DNA of 64,000 bases from Bacteroidales bacterium (GTDB lineage Bacteria > Bacteroidota > Bacteroidia > Bacteroidales > UBA932), in NCBI GenBank assembly GCA_017471045.1, contig JAFUWZ010000011.1, positions 159,282-223,281 of the forward strand, in the 5' to 3' direction. Both the position numbers and the translations under genes were made by a program. Under the pieces are notes generated by a model. That model was not told the origin of the DNA. It worked only from the letters and a program-made list of their open reading frames with translations, and did not search any database. Every line of letters begins with the position of its first letter. Positions within the stretch are counted from its first letter, which is position 1. Below are positions 35,994-45,452 of this stretch, piece by piece.

Positions 35994-38184
35994 GGAATTT
36001 GATGCGGACCAGCCGGATCTCCATTTCCTCATAATCTGGTCCCAACTCCCGGATGGCGTCCTCGACGGAATCCGATCCGGCATCCTCCCGGAAATAGTCG
36101 TAGATATCATCCACGACATCTTCGTCGATATTCTGCCGGATGTAATAATCCAGGTTGAGTTTGGTACCCGTAGCGACGATGCCTTCGATCTCGGACATCA
36201 ATTCCTCCATCTCCAGGCCGCGCGCCTGGGCGATGTCTTCGAGACTGAGGCGGCGGTCGATGCTCTGGATGATATAGACCTTGCCCTCCGACTTGGTCGG
36301 AGCGGACTTGATCACGAAATCGTCCGGGCGCTCGATCTCGTTCTCTTCCACATACTTGCGGATCAGGTCCACGAACTTCTGGCCGAACTTGCGGGCCTTG
36401 CCCTCGCCGACGCCCTGGCATCCCCGCAGCTCCTCCAGCGTGCAAGGGTATAGGGTGGCCATATCGTTCAAGGCGGGATCGCCGAAGATGATCCAAGGCT
36501 GAAGCCGGAGATGGCGGGACAGGTCCTTGCGCAAGTCCTTCAGCATGGACAGCAGGACCGGATCACCGGCGGCCTCGGAGCCTCGCATGGCAACGGCAGC
36601 GGCGGCCGTCTCCTCATCATCCTCATCGTCGGCACCGTCCGAGAAAGTACGGTCCTCGACCAGCGGCAAGGGATGGGGATGATCATAGAAATCCAAGCCC
36701 TGCGGCGTGACATAGATCAGGCCATATTTCTCGATTTCCTTGTCCAGCAAGTGCAGGATGATGCCCTGATGGATGACCGTACACCAGAACTTTTCGGAAT
36801 GGGCGCTGCCGGCTCCGAACTGGGGCAGCAGGTCATGATGGTAGGATTTGATGATCGCATTGCCCTTGCCGGCGAGGATGTTGGCCAGATGCTCGAGTTT
36901 GAAACGCTCCGGCAGGGACCGGATCAGGCCGATCACCAGACGCATCTCCTCCTGCCCGTCGAAGGTCGGCTTCGGGTGGACACAGTTATCGCAGCAGCCG
37001 CAGGAATTCTGGCCGTAGTCCTCCCCGAAGTAATTGAGCAGCAACTTCCTGCGACACTGACTGGACTCAGCGTAGGCCATCACCTCCATCAGCAGCTGGC
37101 GACCGATCTCCTGCTCGGAGACCGGCTTGCCCTGCATGAATTTTTCCAGTTTCTGGATATCCTTGTAACTGTAATAGGTGATGCAGACCCCTTCCTCGCC
37201 GTCCCGGCCGGCCCGGCCGGTCTCCTGGTAGTAGCTCTCGATGCTCTTGGGGATATCGTAGTGGATCACGAAACGCACGTCGGGCTTGTCGATGCCCATC
37301 CCGAAGGCGATGGTGGCTACCACGACGTCGATCTCCTCCATCAGGAACTTGTCCTGGTTCTCCGAGCGGGTCCTGGCATCAAGGCCGGCATGATAGGGTA
37401 CGGCCTTGATCCCGTTGATGCACAGGAGCTGGGAGAGCTCTTCGACCTTCTTGCGGCTCAGGCAGTAGATGATGCCGGACTTCCCGGCATTCTGCTTGAT
37501 GAACTTGATGATGTCCTTCTCCTGGTCCACCTTGTCCCGGACCTCGTAGTAGAGGTTCGGGCGGTTGAACGAGGACTTGAAGACCCGGGCCCCCGGGATC
37601 CCCAGGTTTTTCAGGATGTCGCTCTGGACCTTGGGTGTCGCGGTCGCCGTGAGGGCGATGATCGGGGCGCGGCCGATGTCCTCGATCAGGGAGCGGATCC
37701 GCCGGTATTCCGGCCGGAAATCGTGCCCCCACTCCGAGATGCAGTGCGCCTCGTCGATGGCGTAGAAAGCGATCTTGATCTCCTTGAGCAGGGCCACGTT
37801 CTCCTCCTTGGTCAGGGACTCGGGCGCGACGTAGAGGAGCTTCGTCCGCCCGGAGAGCAGGTCTTCGCGCACCTCCATGACCTGCTGCTTGTTCAGCGAG
37901 GAATTGAGGAAGTGGGCGATGGACTCATTGCCGGACACGAAGCCCCGGATCGCATCCACCTGGTTTTTCATCAGGGAGATGAGCGGAGAGATGACGATCG
38001 CCGTGCCTTCCATCACGAGCGCCGGGAGCTGGTAGCACAAGGACTTCCCCGCCCCCGTGGGCATCAGTACAAAGGCATCACCTCCTTCTGTCAGATGGGT
38101 GATGATACTGAGCTGGTCGCCTTTGAAAGAGTCGTATCCGAAAAACTCTTTCAGCGTGGAGCGGATGAGGGCGGGATCGGTCAC
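35974..38184 (-). CDS. recQ: ATP-dependent DNA helicase RecQ
   Basis: A 736-residue RecQ. Walker A MPTGAGKSLCYQ, the DEAH box FYAIDEAHCISEWGHDFRPEY, TATATPKV, and the C-terminal helicase half with TIAFGMGIDKPDVRFVIHYD and QETGRAGRDG are all present, then the RQC zinc site (CRRKLLLNYFGE, CGCCDNC) and an HRDC domain. An acidic, Ala-rich stretch (DDEDDEETAAAA) separates RQC from HRDC. GTG 38184 is the likely start (VTDPALIRSTLKEFFGYDSF); codons further up are antisense to nothing known and overlap the DUF1015 gene end. The next gene upstream ends 13 bp away. Confidence 0.94.
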   Translation of the reverse strand: MTDPALIRSTLKEFFGYDSFKGDQLSIITHLTEGGDAFVLMPTGAGKSLCYQLPALVMEGTAIVISPLISLMKNQVDAIRGFVSGNESIAHFLNSSLNKQQVMEVREDLLSGRTKLLYVAPESLTKEENVALLKEIKIAFYAIDEAHCISEWGHDFRPEYRRIRSLIEDIGRAPIIALTATATPKVQSDILKNLGIPGARVFKSSFNRPNLYYEVRDKVDQEKDIIKFIKQNAGKSGIIYCLSRKKVEELSQLLCINGIKAVPYHAGLDARTRSENQDKFLMEEIDVVVATIAFGMGIDKPDVRFVIHYDIPKSIESYYQETGRAGRDGEEGVCITYYSYKDIQKLEKFMQGKPVSEQEIGRQLLMEVMAYAESSQCRRKLLLNYFGEDYGQNSCGCCDNCVHPKPTFDGQEEMRLVIGLIRSLPERFKLEHLANILAGKGNAIIKSYHHDLLPQFGAGSAHSEKFWCTVIHQGIILHLLDKEIEKYGLIYVTPQGLDFYDHPHPLPLVEDRTFSDGADDEDDEETAAAAVAMRGSEAAGDPVLLSMLKDLRKDLSRHLRLQPWIIFGDPALNDMATLYPCTLEELRGCQGVGEGKARKFGQKFVDLIRKYVEENEIERPDDFVIKSAPTKSEGKVYIIQSIDRRLSLEDIAQARGLEMEELMSEIEGIVATGTKLNLDYYIRQNIDEDVVDDIYDYFREDAGSDSVEDAIRELGPDYEEMEIRLVRIKFLCEIAS

Positions 38185-38197
38185 GGCGGGTTGAAGT

Positions 38198-39439
38198 TTA
38201 GTCCAGGGTATGAATGGTGAGGCCCGAGCGGAGTTTCGGCTCGAACCAGGTCGTCTTGGGAGGCATGATGCTGCCGTTGTCGGCAATGGCCATCAGCTGC
38301 TCCATCGAGACGGGATAGAGGGCGAACGCGACGGCCATTTCCCCGCTGTCCACCCGGCGCTTGAGTTCGCCGAGGCCGCGGATACCGCCCACGAAGTCGA
38401 TGCGTTTGTCTGTACGGAGGTCCTTGATGCCCAACAGCTTGTCCAGGACCAGGCGGGAGAGGATGGTCACATCCAGCACGCCGATGGGATCCGCGTCGTC
38501 ATAACGCCCCGGGCGGGCCGTCAGGGAGTACCACTTGCCTCCAAGATACATCGAGAAATTATGCAGATGCCCGGGATGATAGAGTTCCGTTCCCTTGCAG
38601 AGCACGTCGAAGTCTTCCCCGAGCCGGCCGATCACCTGGCTCTCCGTCAAACCGTTCAGGTCGGTGACGACCCGGTTGTAGTCGATGATCCGGAGCTGGC
38701 TCTCCGGAAAGCAGACCGCCATGAAGTAATTATACTCCTCGTCTCCCGTGTGGGCGGGGTTCATGGCGCGTTTCTCAGCACCCACGCGCGCGGCTGCGGC
38801 AGTCCGGTGATGACCGTCAGCCACATAGAAGGCATCGACCTGGGTGGTGAAGATTTCCGTGATACCAAGGATCATCTCGTCGTCATCGATCACCCACAGT
38901 TCGTGGCCGAAGCCGTTCTCGTCGGTGAAACGGTATTCGGAAGGACCGCCCGTCACGCGGGAGATGATCCACTCGAGCGCATCGTTGTCACGGAAAGCGA
39001 AAAACACCGGCTCGATGTTGGCGTTCTGGATGCGGACATGGACCATCCGGTCGTCTTCCTTGTCCTTGCGGGTCAGTTCGTGCTTCTTGATCCTGCCGGA
39101 AGCATAATCGTCCGTGTGCGCGCAGAGGACCAGGCCGTATTGGGTGCGACCCTCCATCGTCTGGGCATAGACATAGTAGCACGGTTTCCCGTCCCGGACC
39201 AGCCAGCCCCGCTCCTGCCACGTCTTGAAATTCTCGACGGCGCGGTCATAGACCCGCGGGTCATGGTCGGGCAGGATGGGATCGAAGTCGATCTCCGGCT
39301 TGGTGATGTGGAGCAGGGACTTCTCCCCGGCCATCCGCGCGGCTTCGGCGGAATTCAGTACGTCATAAGGGGGAGCGGCCGCCTCGGTGACCCTCTCCTT
39401 GGGCGGCCGGAGGGCCGCAAAGGGTTTGACTCTCACCAT
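38198..39439 (-). CDS. DUF1015 family protein
   Basis: A 413-residue protein of DUF1015, starting at ATG 39439 (the frame overlaps serA above it). MVRVKPFAALRPPKERV, PPYDVLNSAEA, FYVADGHHRTAAA and YNYFMAVCFPESQLRIIDYN are the family hallmarks. In many Bacteroidota it follows serC and serA, as here (5-bp gap after serA). Function is not established; the conserved GHHR step and the linkage suggest a link to serine metabolism. Confidence 0.92.
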   Translation of the reverse strand: MVRVKPFAALRPPKERVTEAAAPPYDVLNSAEAARMAGEKSLLHITKPEIDFDPILPDHDPRVYDRAVENFKTWQERGWLVRDGKPCYYVYAQTMEGRTQYGLVLCAHTDDYASGRIKKHELTRKDKEDDRMVHVRIQNANIEPVFFAFRDNDALEWIISRVTGGPSEYRFTDENGFGHELWVIDDDEMILGITEIFTTQVDAFYVADGHHRTAAAARVGAEKRAMNPAHTGDEEYNYFMAVCFPESQLRIIDYNRVVTDLNGLTESQVIGRLGEDFDVLCKGTELYHPGHLHNFSMYLGGKWYSLTARPGRYDDADPIGVLDVTILSRLVLDKLLGIKDLRTDKRIDFVGGIRGLGELKRRVDSGEMAVAFALYPVSMEQLMAIADNGSIMPPKTTWFEPKLRSGLTIHTLD

Positions 39440-39444
39440 AGCGA

Positions 39445-40365
39445 CTATTTGTTGACCTGGAACCTGGTGCACCCGTCTGCGAAGAAAGCGACGATCTGGC
39501 GCGCGGCGGCCAGGCCGGCGTTGAGGTTCGCCTCGGCGCTCTGGGCGCCCATCTTCTTGGGCGTGGCGAAGACGCGCAGGCCGAATTTCTCTTTCAGCAC
39601 AGCCAGATTGTCCGGAGCGACGTCCGCGATGTATTTCAGGTCCGGACGGTCCTCCAGGGCCTTTTCGAGTCCGGCCTCGTCGATCACTTCCTTGCGGGCC
39701 GTATTGACCAGGGTCGCGCCTTTCGGCATCTTCGTGATCAGGTCATAGCCGATGGAGCCGATCGTCTCGGGCGTAGCGGGGATGTGGATGGACACATAAT
39801 CCGACGTGGCATACAGTTCCTCCAGCGACGCAGCGGGTTCGGCACCCCCCCCGACGATCTTCTCAGCCGGGAGGAAGGGGTCGATGGCCCGGACCTTCAT
39901 CCCGAGCGCGGCCGCCTTCGCGCCGACCAGACGGCCGACATGGCCGAACGCCTGGATGCCCAGGGTCTTGCCCTGGATCTCGGAACCGGTGGCCGGGGTG
40001 AATTGGTTGCGGGCCATGAAGATCATCATCGCAAGAGCGAGCTCCGCGACGGCGTTGGAATTCTGTCCCGGGGTATTCTCCACGACGACGCCGTGCGCCG
40101 TAGCGGCAGGGAGGTCGACATTGTCATAGCCGGCACCGGCCCGGACGACGATCCGGAGCCGCTTCGCGGCATCCAGGACCTCGGCGGTCACCTTGTCGGA
40201 ACGGATGATCATCGCATCCGCATCGGCGACGGCCGCCACCAGGTCGGACTGGGAGGCATATTTCTCAAAGACGACGAGATCGTGGCCGGCGGCCTCGACG
40301 ATCTGCCGGATCCCGGCGACCGCCGCAACGGCGAAAGGCTTCTGAGTGGCAAGCAGGATCTTCAT
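39445..40365 (-). CDS. serA: D-3-phosphoglycerate dehydrogenase, short type
   Basis: A 306-residue D-2-hydroxyacid dehydrogenase, first step of serine synthesis from 3-phosphoglycerate. MIIRSDKVTAEVLDAAKRLR and VVRAGAGYDNVDLPAA carry the substrate arginine region; QAFGHVGRLVGAKAAALGM is the NAD fold; VNTARKEVIDEAGL supplies the later part. It lacks the C-terminal ACT regulatory domain, normal for the short type. It lies 5 bp after serC and 5 bp before DUF1015. Confidence 0.92.
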   Translation of the reverse strand: MKILLATQKPFAVAAVAGIRQIVEAAGHDLVVFEKYASQSDLVAAVADADAMIIRSDKVTAEVLDAAKRLRIVVRAGAGYDNVDLPAATAHGVVVENTPGQNSNAVAELALAMMIFMARNQFTPATGSEIQGKTLGIQAFGHVGRLVGAKAAALGMKVRAIDPFLPAEKIVGGGAEPAASLEELYATSDYVSIHIPATPETIGSIGYDLITKMPKGATLVNTARKEVIDEAGLEKALEDRPDLKYIADVAPDNLAVLKEKFGLRVFATPKKMGAQSAEANLNAGLAAARQIVAFFADGCTRFQVNK

Positions 40366-40370
40366 GGGGC

Positions 40371-41444
40371 TCAGGCTTTCAGGGATTCAAACTCCTGCAT
40401 GCACGCGACCAGCGCTTCGACATCCTCCTGCGTGCAGGCATTGTAGATCGAGGCGCGGAATCCGCCTACGCTGCGGTGGCCCTTGATACCGACCATGCCG
40501 CGCTCCTTGGCGAAAGCGAGGAACTCATCCTGCAGCGCCTCCTTGCCGGGAGCGAGGACGAAACAGACGTTCATGATGGAACGGTCCTCCCGGGCGGCGG
40601 TGCCGACGAAAAGGGAATTGCGGTCTATCTCCGCATAGAGGGTCTCGGCCTTCTTGAGATTGCGCTGATGGATGACATCGACGCCGCCCTCGGCCTTGAG
40701 CCACTTGAGGGTCTCGTTCATCACGAAGATGGAGAAGACGGGAGGCGTATTGAACATGGACTCCTTGTCGATGTGGACCCGGTAGTCGAGCATCGTCGGA
40801 AGATAGCGGGACACCTTGCCAAGCGCCTCTTTCTTGATGATGGCGACCGCCACGCCGGCAGGGCCGGCATTCTTCTGCGCACCGGCATAGATCACCGTAT
40901 ACTTGCTCACGTCGACCCGGCGGCAGAGGATGTCCGAGGACATGTCGGCGATCAGCGGGACGGGACTGTTCAGATCCTCCTTGAGCTCCGTACCATAGAT
41001 GGTATTGTTGGTTGTGATGTGGAGATAGTCCAGGTCGGCCGGGATCTCGAAACCTTTGGGGATGTAGGTGTAATTCTTGTCCTTCGAGCTGGCGATCGCA
41101 TAAGCCTCACCCAGGCCCTTGGCTTCCTTGAGCGCCTTGCTGGCCCATACGCCGGTATCCAGGTAGGCGGCCTTATGCTCGAGGAAATTCATCGCGACAT
41201 ATAAAAACTGCAGGCTCGCGCCGCCGCCGAGGAAGACGACCTCGTACCCCTCGGGGATATTGAGCAGCTCGCGCCAGAGGGCACGGCACTCGTTCATCAC
41301 GCTCTCCCACTCCTTGGTGCGGTGCGAAATGCAGATGACCGGGACACCCGTTCCCTTGAAATCCTTCAGCGCCTCAATGGAGGCGTCGATCGCCGCTTGG
41401 GGCAGGAGGCAGGGGCCGGCCGTGAAATTATGAATCTTTCCCAT
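40371..41444 (-). CDS. serC: phosphoserine aminotransferase
   Basis: A 357-residue PLP enzyme converting 3-phosphohydroxypyruvate to phosphoserine (and serving pyridoxal synthesis). [36 protein letters not shown] and the lysine region [19 protein letters not shown] are all typical, ending in [14 protein letters not shown]. Start and length are normal. First gene of the serC-serA-DUF1015 operon, with a promoter at 41473-41504. Confidence 0.95.
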   Translation of the reverse strand: MGKIHNFTAGPCLLPQAAIDASIEALKDFKGTGVPVICISHRTKEWESVMNECRALWRELLNIPEGYEVVFLGGGASLQFLYVAMNFLEHKAAYLDTGVWASKALKEAKGLGEAYAIASSKDKNYTYIPKGFEIPADLDYLHITTNNTIYGTELKEDLNSPVPLIADMSSDILCRRVDVSKYTVIYAGAQKNAGPAGVAVAIIKKEALGKVSRYLPTMLDYRVHIDKESMFNTPPVFSIFVMNETLKWLKAEGGVDVIHQRNLKKAETLYAEIDRNSLFVGTAAREDRSIMNVCFVLAPGKEALQDEFLAFAKERGMVGIKGHRSVGGFRASIYNACTQEDVEALVACMQEFESLKA

Positions 41445-41472
41445 GTTTATAGAGTAGTTTAAAGTTTATAAG

Positions 41473-41504
41473 TAAAGATAACGATTATTTCCAGACTTTG
41501 CAAA
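41473..41504 (-). promoter_or_regulatory. promoter of the serC operon
   Basis: On the minus strand TTTG at 41504-41501, 20 nt, then TATCTTTA at 41480-41473 (one base off TAnnTTTG). The box is 28 nt before ATG 41444; the -33 half lies in the end of yigZ. Confidence 0.6.
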
Positions 41505-42099
41505 AAGAACAGGACGAGATCTCGGAGATCCTGTCGAGAAAGACTTTCTCCGCAGACAGGCGGACCCGCACATCCATCCGGCAGTTCTCTCCGAAAGACT
41601 GTCCCGACTGCGGCAAGCCCAGATCCTTGACGACCTTCATCACCGCATTCATCGACAGGTAGCCGAACTCCAGGCGCCAGGTCTCCCCCGCCACCTTCTC
41701 TACCACCTCGGCATGGGCGAGGGCATCGGCCGTCGCAGTCTTGTAAGCCCGGATCAGGCCGGGAATGCCCAGTTTGATCCCGCCGAAATAGCGGACGACC
41801 ACGACCAGCGTGTCGCTCAATCCGGCGGAGTCGATCTGCCCCAGGATGGGACGGCCGGCAGAAGAAGAAGGCTCCCCGTCATCATTGGCACGGAAACGCG
41901 CGCCGTCCAGTCCCAGCCGGTAGGCATAGCAATGGTGGCGGGCATCATGGTATTTTTTCTTCAAGGAGTCCATGATCCCCTTCACCTCAGCCTCGCTCTC
42001 GACCGGCCAGGCCAAGGCGATGAAGCGGCTTCCATTGTCCTTGAAGAGACCCTCGGAGGGCGCAGATATGCTCTTGTATGTGTCTGGGACCTGTTCCAT
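41485..42099 (-). CDS. YigZ/IMPACT family protein
   Basis: A 204-residue member of the YigZ (IMPACT, UPF0029) family, acting in translation-related control in relatives. SRFIALAWPVESEAEVKGIM, CYAYRLG, NDDGEPSSSAGRPILG and VVVRYFGGIKLGIPGLIRAY are the family motifs, followed by a DUF1949-like C-terminus. Divergent from the pRiA4b-like gene, with which it shares a promoter region. Confidence 0.92.
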   Translation of the reverse strand: MEQVPDTYKSISAPSEGLFKDNGSRFIALAWPVESEAEVKGIMDSLKKKYHDARHHCYAYRLGLDGARFRANDDGEPSSSAGRPILGQIDSAGLSDTLVVVVRYFGGIKLGIPGLIRAYKTATADALAHAEVVEKVAGETWRLEFGYLSMNAVMKVVKDLGLPQSGQSFGENCRMDVRVRLSAEKVFLDRISEISSCSFCKVWK

Positions 42100-42115
42100 C
42101 GGGGCTTGTCCTTTC

Positions 42116-42146
42116 CAAATTTAGCGAATTTGGGGATTATTTGCAA
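42116..42146 (-). promoter_or_regulatory. promoter of yigZ
   Basis: On the minus strand TTG at 42146-42144, 20 nt, then TAAATTTG at 42123-42116. It overlaps the -33 element (42140-42143) of the opposite promoter. Confidence 0.6.
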
Positions 42147-42172
42147 CGGGATTGAAATATTTTGTATTTTTG
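42140..42172 (+). promoter_or_regulatory. promoter of the pRiA4b-ORF3-like gene and miaA
   Basis: TTTG at 42140-42143, 21 nt, then TATTTTTG at 42165-42172, exact consensus. ATG 42206 follows 33 nt later. Confidence 0.72.
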
Positions 42173-42205
42173 TATTGCGAAAAACTATTCAATCTGTCCT
42201 AAACA

Positions 42206-42799
42206 ATGGCCTACATCTATAGAGTCACACTCAGCGGCATCAAAGGTTTCTACCGCGTATATAAAATGAGCGCTGCCAGCACGCTATATGCCTTCCACAA
42301 ACAGATGAGGGCGGACATGGAGTTCCCCGCCGACCAGCTGATCCTTTTCAAGGCGCTGGACGCGGACGGCAAGGTCCTGGCCCGCTACGGACTCTTTGAC
42401 CTCGGCGACGGAGCCGCCGACCAGGTCACCGTGGCCCAGACCCGCAAGATGGGGATTGTTTCCTTCACCTATTTCTACGATGTAACCAACCGCAAAAGCG
42501 TCAACATCACCTTTGAGGGAGAGACGCCCGAGGCCGCCGGAGCGCCTGTCCTGACCGACAGCAAGGGCCCGGACCCGATCGATTTCGAGAACGGTTATGT
42601 CGCGTTCGAAGATCTCCCCGCCGACCAGCGCCACCTGCCGGGAGACAGCGGCGAGAAGAAGAAACGCAACCCGCTGGAAGACATCCTGGGAGCCATTGAC
42701 GACCTCGATGACAAGGACGACGAGGACGAAGAAGAGGACGAAGAAGAGGACGAAGAAGCGGTGGAGGTTTACGACGGCACCGAAGAATTCACCCTGTAA
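42206..42799 (+). CDS. pRiA4b-ORF3-like protein with an acidic tail
   Basis: A 197-residue protein. IYRVTLSGIKGFYRVYKMSA and STLYAFHKQMRADMEFPADQ at the N-terminus, with FTYFYDVTNRKSVNITFE in the middle, resemble the plasmid pRiA4b ORF-3 / IS1096 passenger-like domain that many Bacteroidota carry as a chromosomal gene. From about residue 165 the tail is almost entirely Asp and Glu (DLDDKDDEDEEEDEEEDEE). No mobile element is nearby, so it is a resident gene. Function unknown; linked to miaA by a 3-bp gap. Confidence 0.72.
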   Translation: MAYIYRVTLSGIKGFYRVYKMSAASTLYAFHKQMRADMEFPADQLILFKALDADGKVLARYGLFDLGDGAADQVTVAQTRKMGIVSFTYFYDVTNRKSVNITFEGETPEAAGAPVLTDSKGPDPIDFENGYVAFEDLPADQRHLPGDSGEKKKRNPLEDILGAIDDLDDKDDEDEEEDEEEDEEAVEVYDGTEEFTL

Positions 42800-42802
42800 C
42801 GT

Positions 42803-43660
42803 GTGAAGCCCAGACTCGTCATCCTGCTCGGACCGACGGCTGTAGGAAAGACGGACTACAGTCTCGCCCTGGCACGCCGCTACGATTCCCCGATTATTTC
42901 CTGCGACTCGCGGCAGATCTACCGCGAAATGGCGATCGGCACGGCTGTCCCCTCCCGGGAACAGATGGACACCGTGCCGCATTTTTTCATCCAGACCCGC
43001 TCGGCCCGGGAGTATTATACGGCCGGAATGTACGAGGAAGAGGCCCTGGCCCTGATCCGGAAGTTGTTTGATCAAGGACATGAGACCCTGGTGATGTGCG
43101 GCGGTTCGATGTTCTACATTGATGCGGTCTGCAACAGCCTCGCCGGCATTCCGGCTGCCGATGCCGGATTCCGGGAACAGCTCCGGGCCCGCGTGGCGGC
43201 CGAAGACCCGGGCTTCCTGGCCCGGGAGCTGGAGCGGTTGGATCCCGAGGCATTCCGGGCCATGGACCTGAGCAATACGCAACGTCTGTTCCGCGCCGTG
43301 GAGATCTGCCTGTGGACGGGGCAGCCCTATTCCACCTTCAAGCCCATCCCTGCCGGACGCGACTTCGAGATTGAGAAGATCGGCCTGATGCGGCCCCGGG
43401 AAGAGTTGTATGACCGGATCAACCGCCGGGTCCTGCAGATGATGGAAGAAGGCCTGGTAGAGGAAGTCCGTTCCCTGCTCCCCCTGCGCGGCCTGACAGC
43501 CCTGCAGACGGTCGGCTACAGCGAGCTGTTTGATTACATGGATGGAAAAACAACGCTGGACGAAGCTGTCCGCCTCATCCAGCGTAATACCCGCCACTAT
43601 GCCAAACGTCAGCTCAGCTGGTGGCGTCGTGATCCGATGATCCGTTGGATCGAAATCTAA
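42803..43660 (+). CDS. miaA: tRNA dimethylallyltransferase
   Basis: A 285-residue enzyme adding dimethylallyl to A37 of tRNAs that read UNN codons. It starts with GTG 42803. The P-loop GPTAVGKT is at 10-17, SCDSRQIYREMAIGTAVPS follows, and MCGGSMFYIDAVCNSLAG and QTVGYSELFDYMDG are typical; RNTRHYAKRQLSWWRR near the C-terminus binds tRNA. It is 3 bp after the pRiA4b-like gene and convergent with the FKBP gene (1 bp). Confidence 0.94.
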   Translation: MKPRLVILLGPTAVGKTDYSLALARRYDSPIISCDSRQIYREMAIGTAVPSREQMDTVPHFFIQTRSAREYYTAGMYEEEALALIRKLFDQGHETLVMCGGSMFYIDAVCNSLAGIPAADAGFREQLRARVAAEDPGFLARELERLDPEAFRAMDLSNTQRLFRAVEICLWTGQPYSTFKPIPAGRDFEIEKIGLMRPREELYDRINRRVLQMMEEGLVEEVRSLLPLRGLTALQTVGYSELFDYMDGKTTLDEAVRLIQRNTRHYAKRQLSWWRRDPMIRWIEI

Positions 43661-43661
43661 T

Positions 43662-44462
43662 TTACTCGGCAGGAGTCTCCACGGGAGCCGCTTTGTGAAC
43701 CTCGACCACATCGACGTCGAAGAGCAGGGTGGAGTTGGGCTCGATGCCCTGGTTGCCACGCTCGCCATAAGCCAGGTCGGCAGGGATCACCAGCTGGATC
43801 TTGCCGCCTTCACCGACGATCTGCAGGCCTTCCTGCCAGCCCTTGATGACGTGGTTGAGCGTCAGGGAGACGGGATCGCCATCCTCGGGAGTCTGGTCAA
43901 ACACGGTGCCGTCCAGCAGGGTGCCCTTGTAGCGCACCTTCACGGTATCGGTCGGGCCGGCCTTGACGTCCGGGTTTCCCGCTTCGATGATCTTGTACTG
44001 CAGGCCGCTCTCGGTCACTTCGACGCCGGGTTTGGTCTTGTTGGCAGCCATGTACTTCTCACCCTTCTCCTTGTTCTGGAGGCCGACATAGGCCTGACGC
44101 TTCTCGAGATAGGCGTTGAACAGGTTGTTCATCTCCTCGGGGTTGACCCGGAACTGGGAGGTGAACTCGGGATCGCGCTGGTTGCCCTTGGCGTTGATGA
44201 AGTCATTCATGCCCTTCTTGATCTGGGCCATGTTGAGGTCACCGAAATTGTACCCCTTGATGAAACTGCCGAACTGGATACCGACCAGATAACTGACGGA
44301 GTCGATCTGACCCTTGGTCGGAGTGACATCCTTCAACGTCTGGGGAGCCTGGACGGCGGGAGCATTCTCCTCTCCCTCCACCGTAGCCTCGGCCGGTTTC
44401 TGACTGCAAGCCACGAACATCACGCCCGCGGCAACCGTGATAAAAATCAATACTTTTTTCAT
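43662..44462 (-). CDS. FKBP-type peptidyl-prolyl isomerase lipoprotein
   Basis: A 266-residue isomerase with lipoprotein signal MKKVLIFITVAAGVMFVACS (Cys19); upstream codons are rejected because ATG 44462 starts the signal. The N-terminal FkpA-like dimerisation region (VSYLVGIQFGSFIKG to FNAYLEKRQ) precedes the FKBP domain: VKVRYKGTLLDGTVFDQT, GWQEGLQIVGEGGKIQL and PADLAYGERG with IEPNSTLLFDVDVVEV. It folds envelope proteins. Last gene of the AraC-MFS-ROK group, 13 bp after the ROK gene. Confidence 0.92.
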   Translation of the reverse strand: MKKVLIFITVAAGVMFVACSQKPAEATVEGEENAPAVQAPQTLKDVTPTKGQIDSVSYLVGIQFGSFIKGYNFGDLNMAQIKKGMNDFINAKGNQRDPEFTSQFRVNPEEMNNLFNAYLEKRQAYVGLQNKEKGEKYMAANKTKPGVEVTESGLQYKIIEAGNPDVKAGPTDTVKVRYKGTLLDGTVFDQTPEDGDPVSLTLNHVIKGWQEGLQIVGEGGKIQLVIPADLAYGERGNQGIEPNSTLLFDVDVVEVHKAAPVETPAE

Positions 44463-44475
44463 AATATAAATGGTT

Positions 44476-45441
44476 TTAAAGTTCCCATGCCAAAGCCGAA
44501 GCCCCCAGGATGGCGGCATCGGACTCCTTGAGCTGAGAGAAGAGAATCTTCACCTTGCCTTTCCAGATCGCAAGGAGGTTCTCGTTCATCGCGTTCATGA
44601 TCGGTTCATAGAGGAATTCCCTGGAACGGGCCAGGCCGCCGAAGAGCACGATGGCCTCCGGAGCGCTGAACGCCACGAAATCCGCGAACTGACGGCCCAG
44701 CAAGGTGCCGGTATAGTTGAAGACGCGGATCGCGAGGGCATCGCCCTCCTTGGCCGCATCATAGACATCCTTGGACGTGATGTTGTCGCAGTCGCGAAGC
44801 AAAGAGGGTTCGTCGCCGGATTCCAGCCACTCCCGCGCCGTCTTGGCGACGCCGATGGCGGAGCAATAAGCCTCCAGGCAGCCCTGCTTGCCACAGCCGC
44901 AGGTACGGCCATTGTGACGCACGACGCAAGTGTGGCCCAGTTCACCGGCAAAGCCGTCATGGCCGTACACGACCTGTCCGTTGATGACGATGCCGCTGCC
45001 GACACCGGTCCCGAGGGTGATCATGATGAAATTCTTCATGCCGCGGGCCGCACCGTAAGTCATCTCACCGACCGCCGCCGCATTGGCGTCGTTGGTCAGG
45101 GAGACCGGGACGCCGCCGAGCTTCTTGCTCAGGATCTTGGCAAAATCGACCGATCCCTTGGCCGCCCACTCGAGATTTGGAGCGAAGGCGATCGAGCCCG
45201 TATAATAGTTCCCGTTCGGAGCGCCGACGCCCACGCCGCGGATCTGGCCTGTCTTGCCGGCCTCCCCGACGACCTTCTTGATGGCATCCGCCAGGGCACT
45301 GATAAACGCTTCCGCGTCAGCCCCATAGGTATCCGTACGGATCACAGACTGGGCGAGTACCTCGCCCCGGGCATCCACGACACCCAGTTTGGAAGTCTGA
45401 CCGCCTACATCGACACCGACTACAAAATTCTTCTCTTCCAT
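44476..45441 (-). CDS. ROK family sugar kinase
   Basis: A 321-residue ROK kinase, likely glucokinase-like. GVDVGGQTSKLGVVDARGE is the phosphate-1 ATP motif, GVGVGAPN and LTNDANAAAVGE follow with the catalytic Asp, and CGCGKQGCLEAYCSA is the zinc-binding CxCGxxGCxE motif. It follows the MFS transporter by 11 bp, so the pair takes up and phosphorylates one hexose. Confidence 0.9.
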   Translation of the reverse strand: MEEKNFVVGVDVGGQTSKLGVVDARGEVLAQSVIRTDTYGADAEAFISALADAIKKVVGEAGKTGQIRGVGVGAPNGNYYTGSIAFAPNLEWAAKGSVDFAKILSKKLGGVPVSLTNDANAAAVGEMTYGAARGMKNFIMITLGTGVGSGIVINGQVVYGHDGFAGELGHTCVVRHNGRTCGCGKQGCLEAYCSAIGVAKTAREWLESGDEPSLLRDCDNITSKDVYDAAKEGDALAIRVFNYTGTLLGRQFADFVAFSAPEAIVLFGGLARSREFLYEPIMNAMNENLLAIWKGKVKILFSQLKESDAAILGASALAWEL

Positions 45442-45452
45442 ATCCGGACCTC

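Noticed and set aside
42206-42799. The pRiA4b/IS1096-passenger-like gene as evidence of a mobile element
   Set aside because: No transposase or terminal repeat nearby; it has a regular promoter and is linked to miaA, so it is a resident gene with a historical family name.
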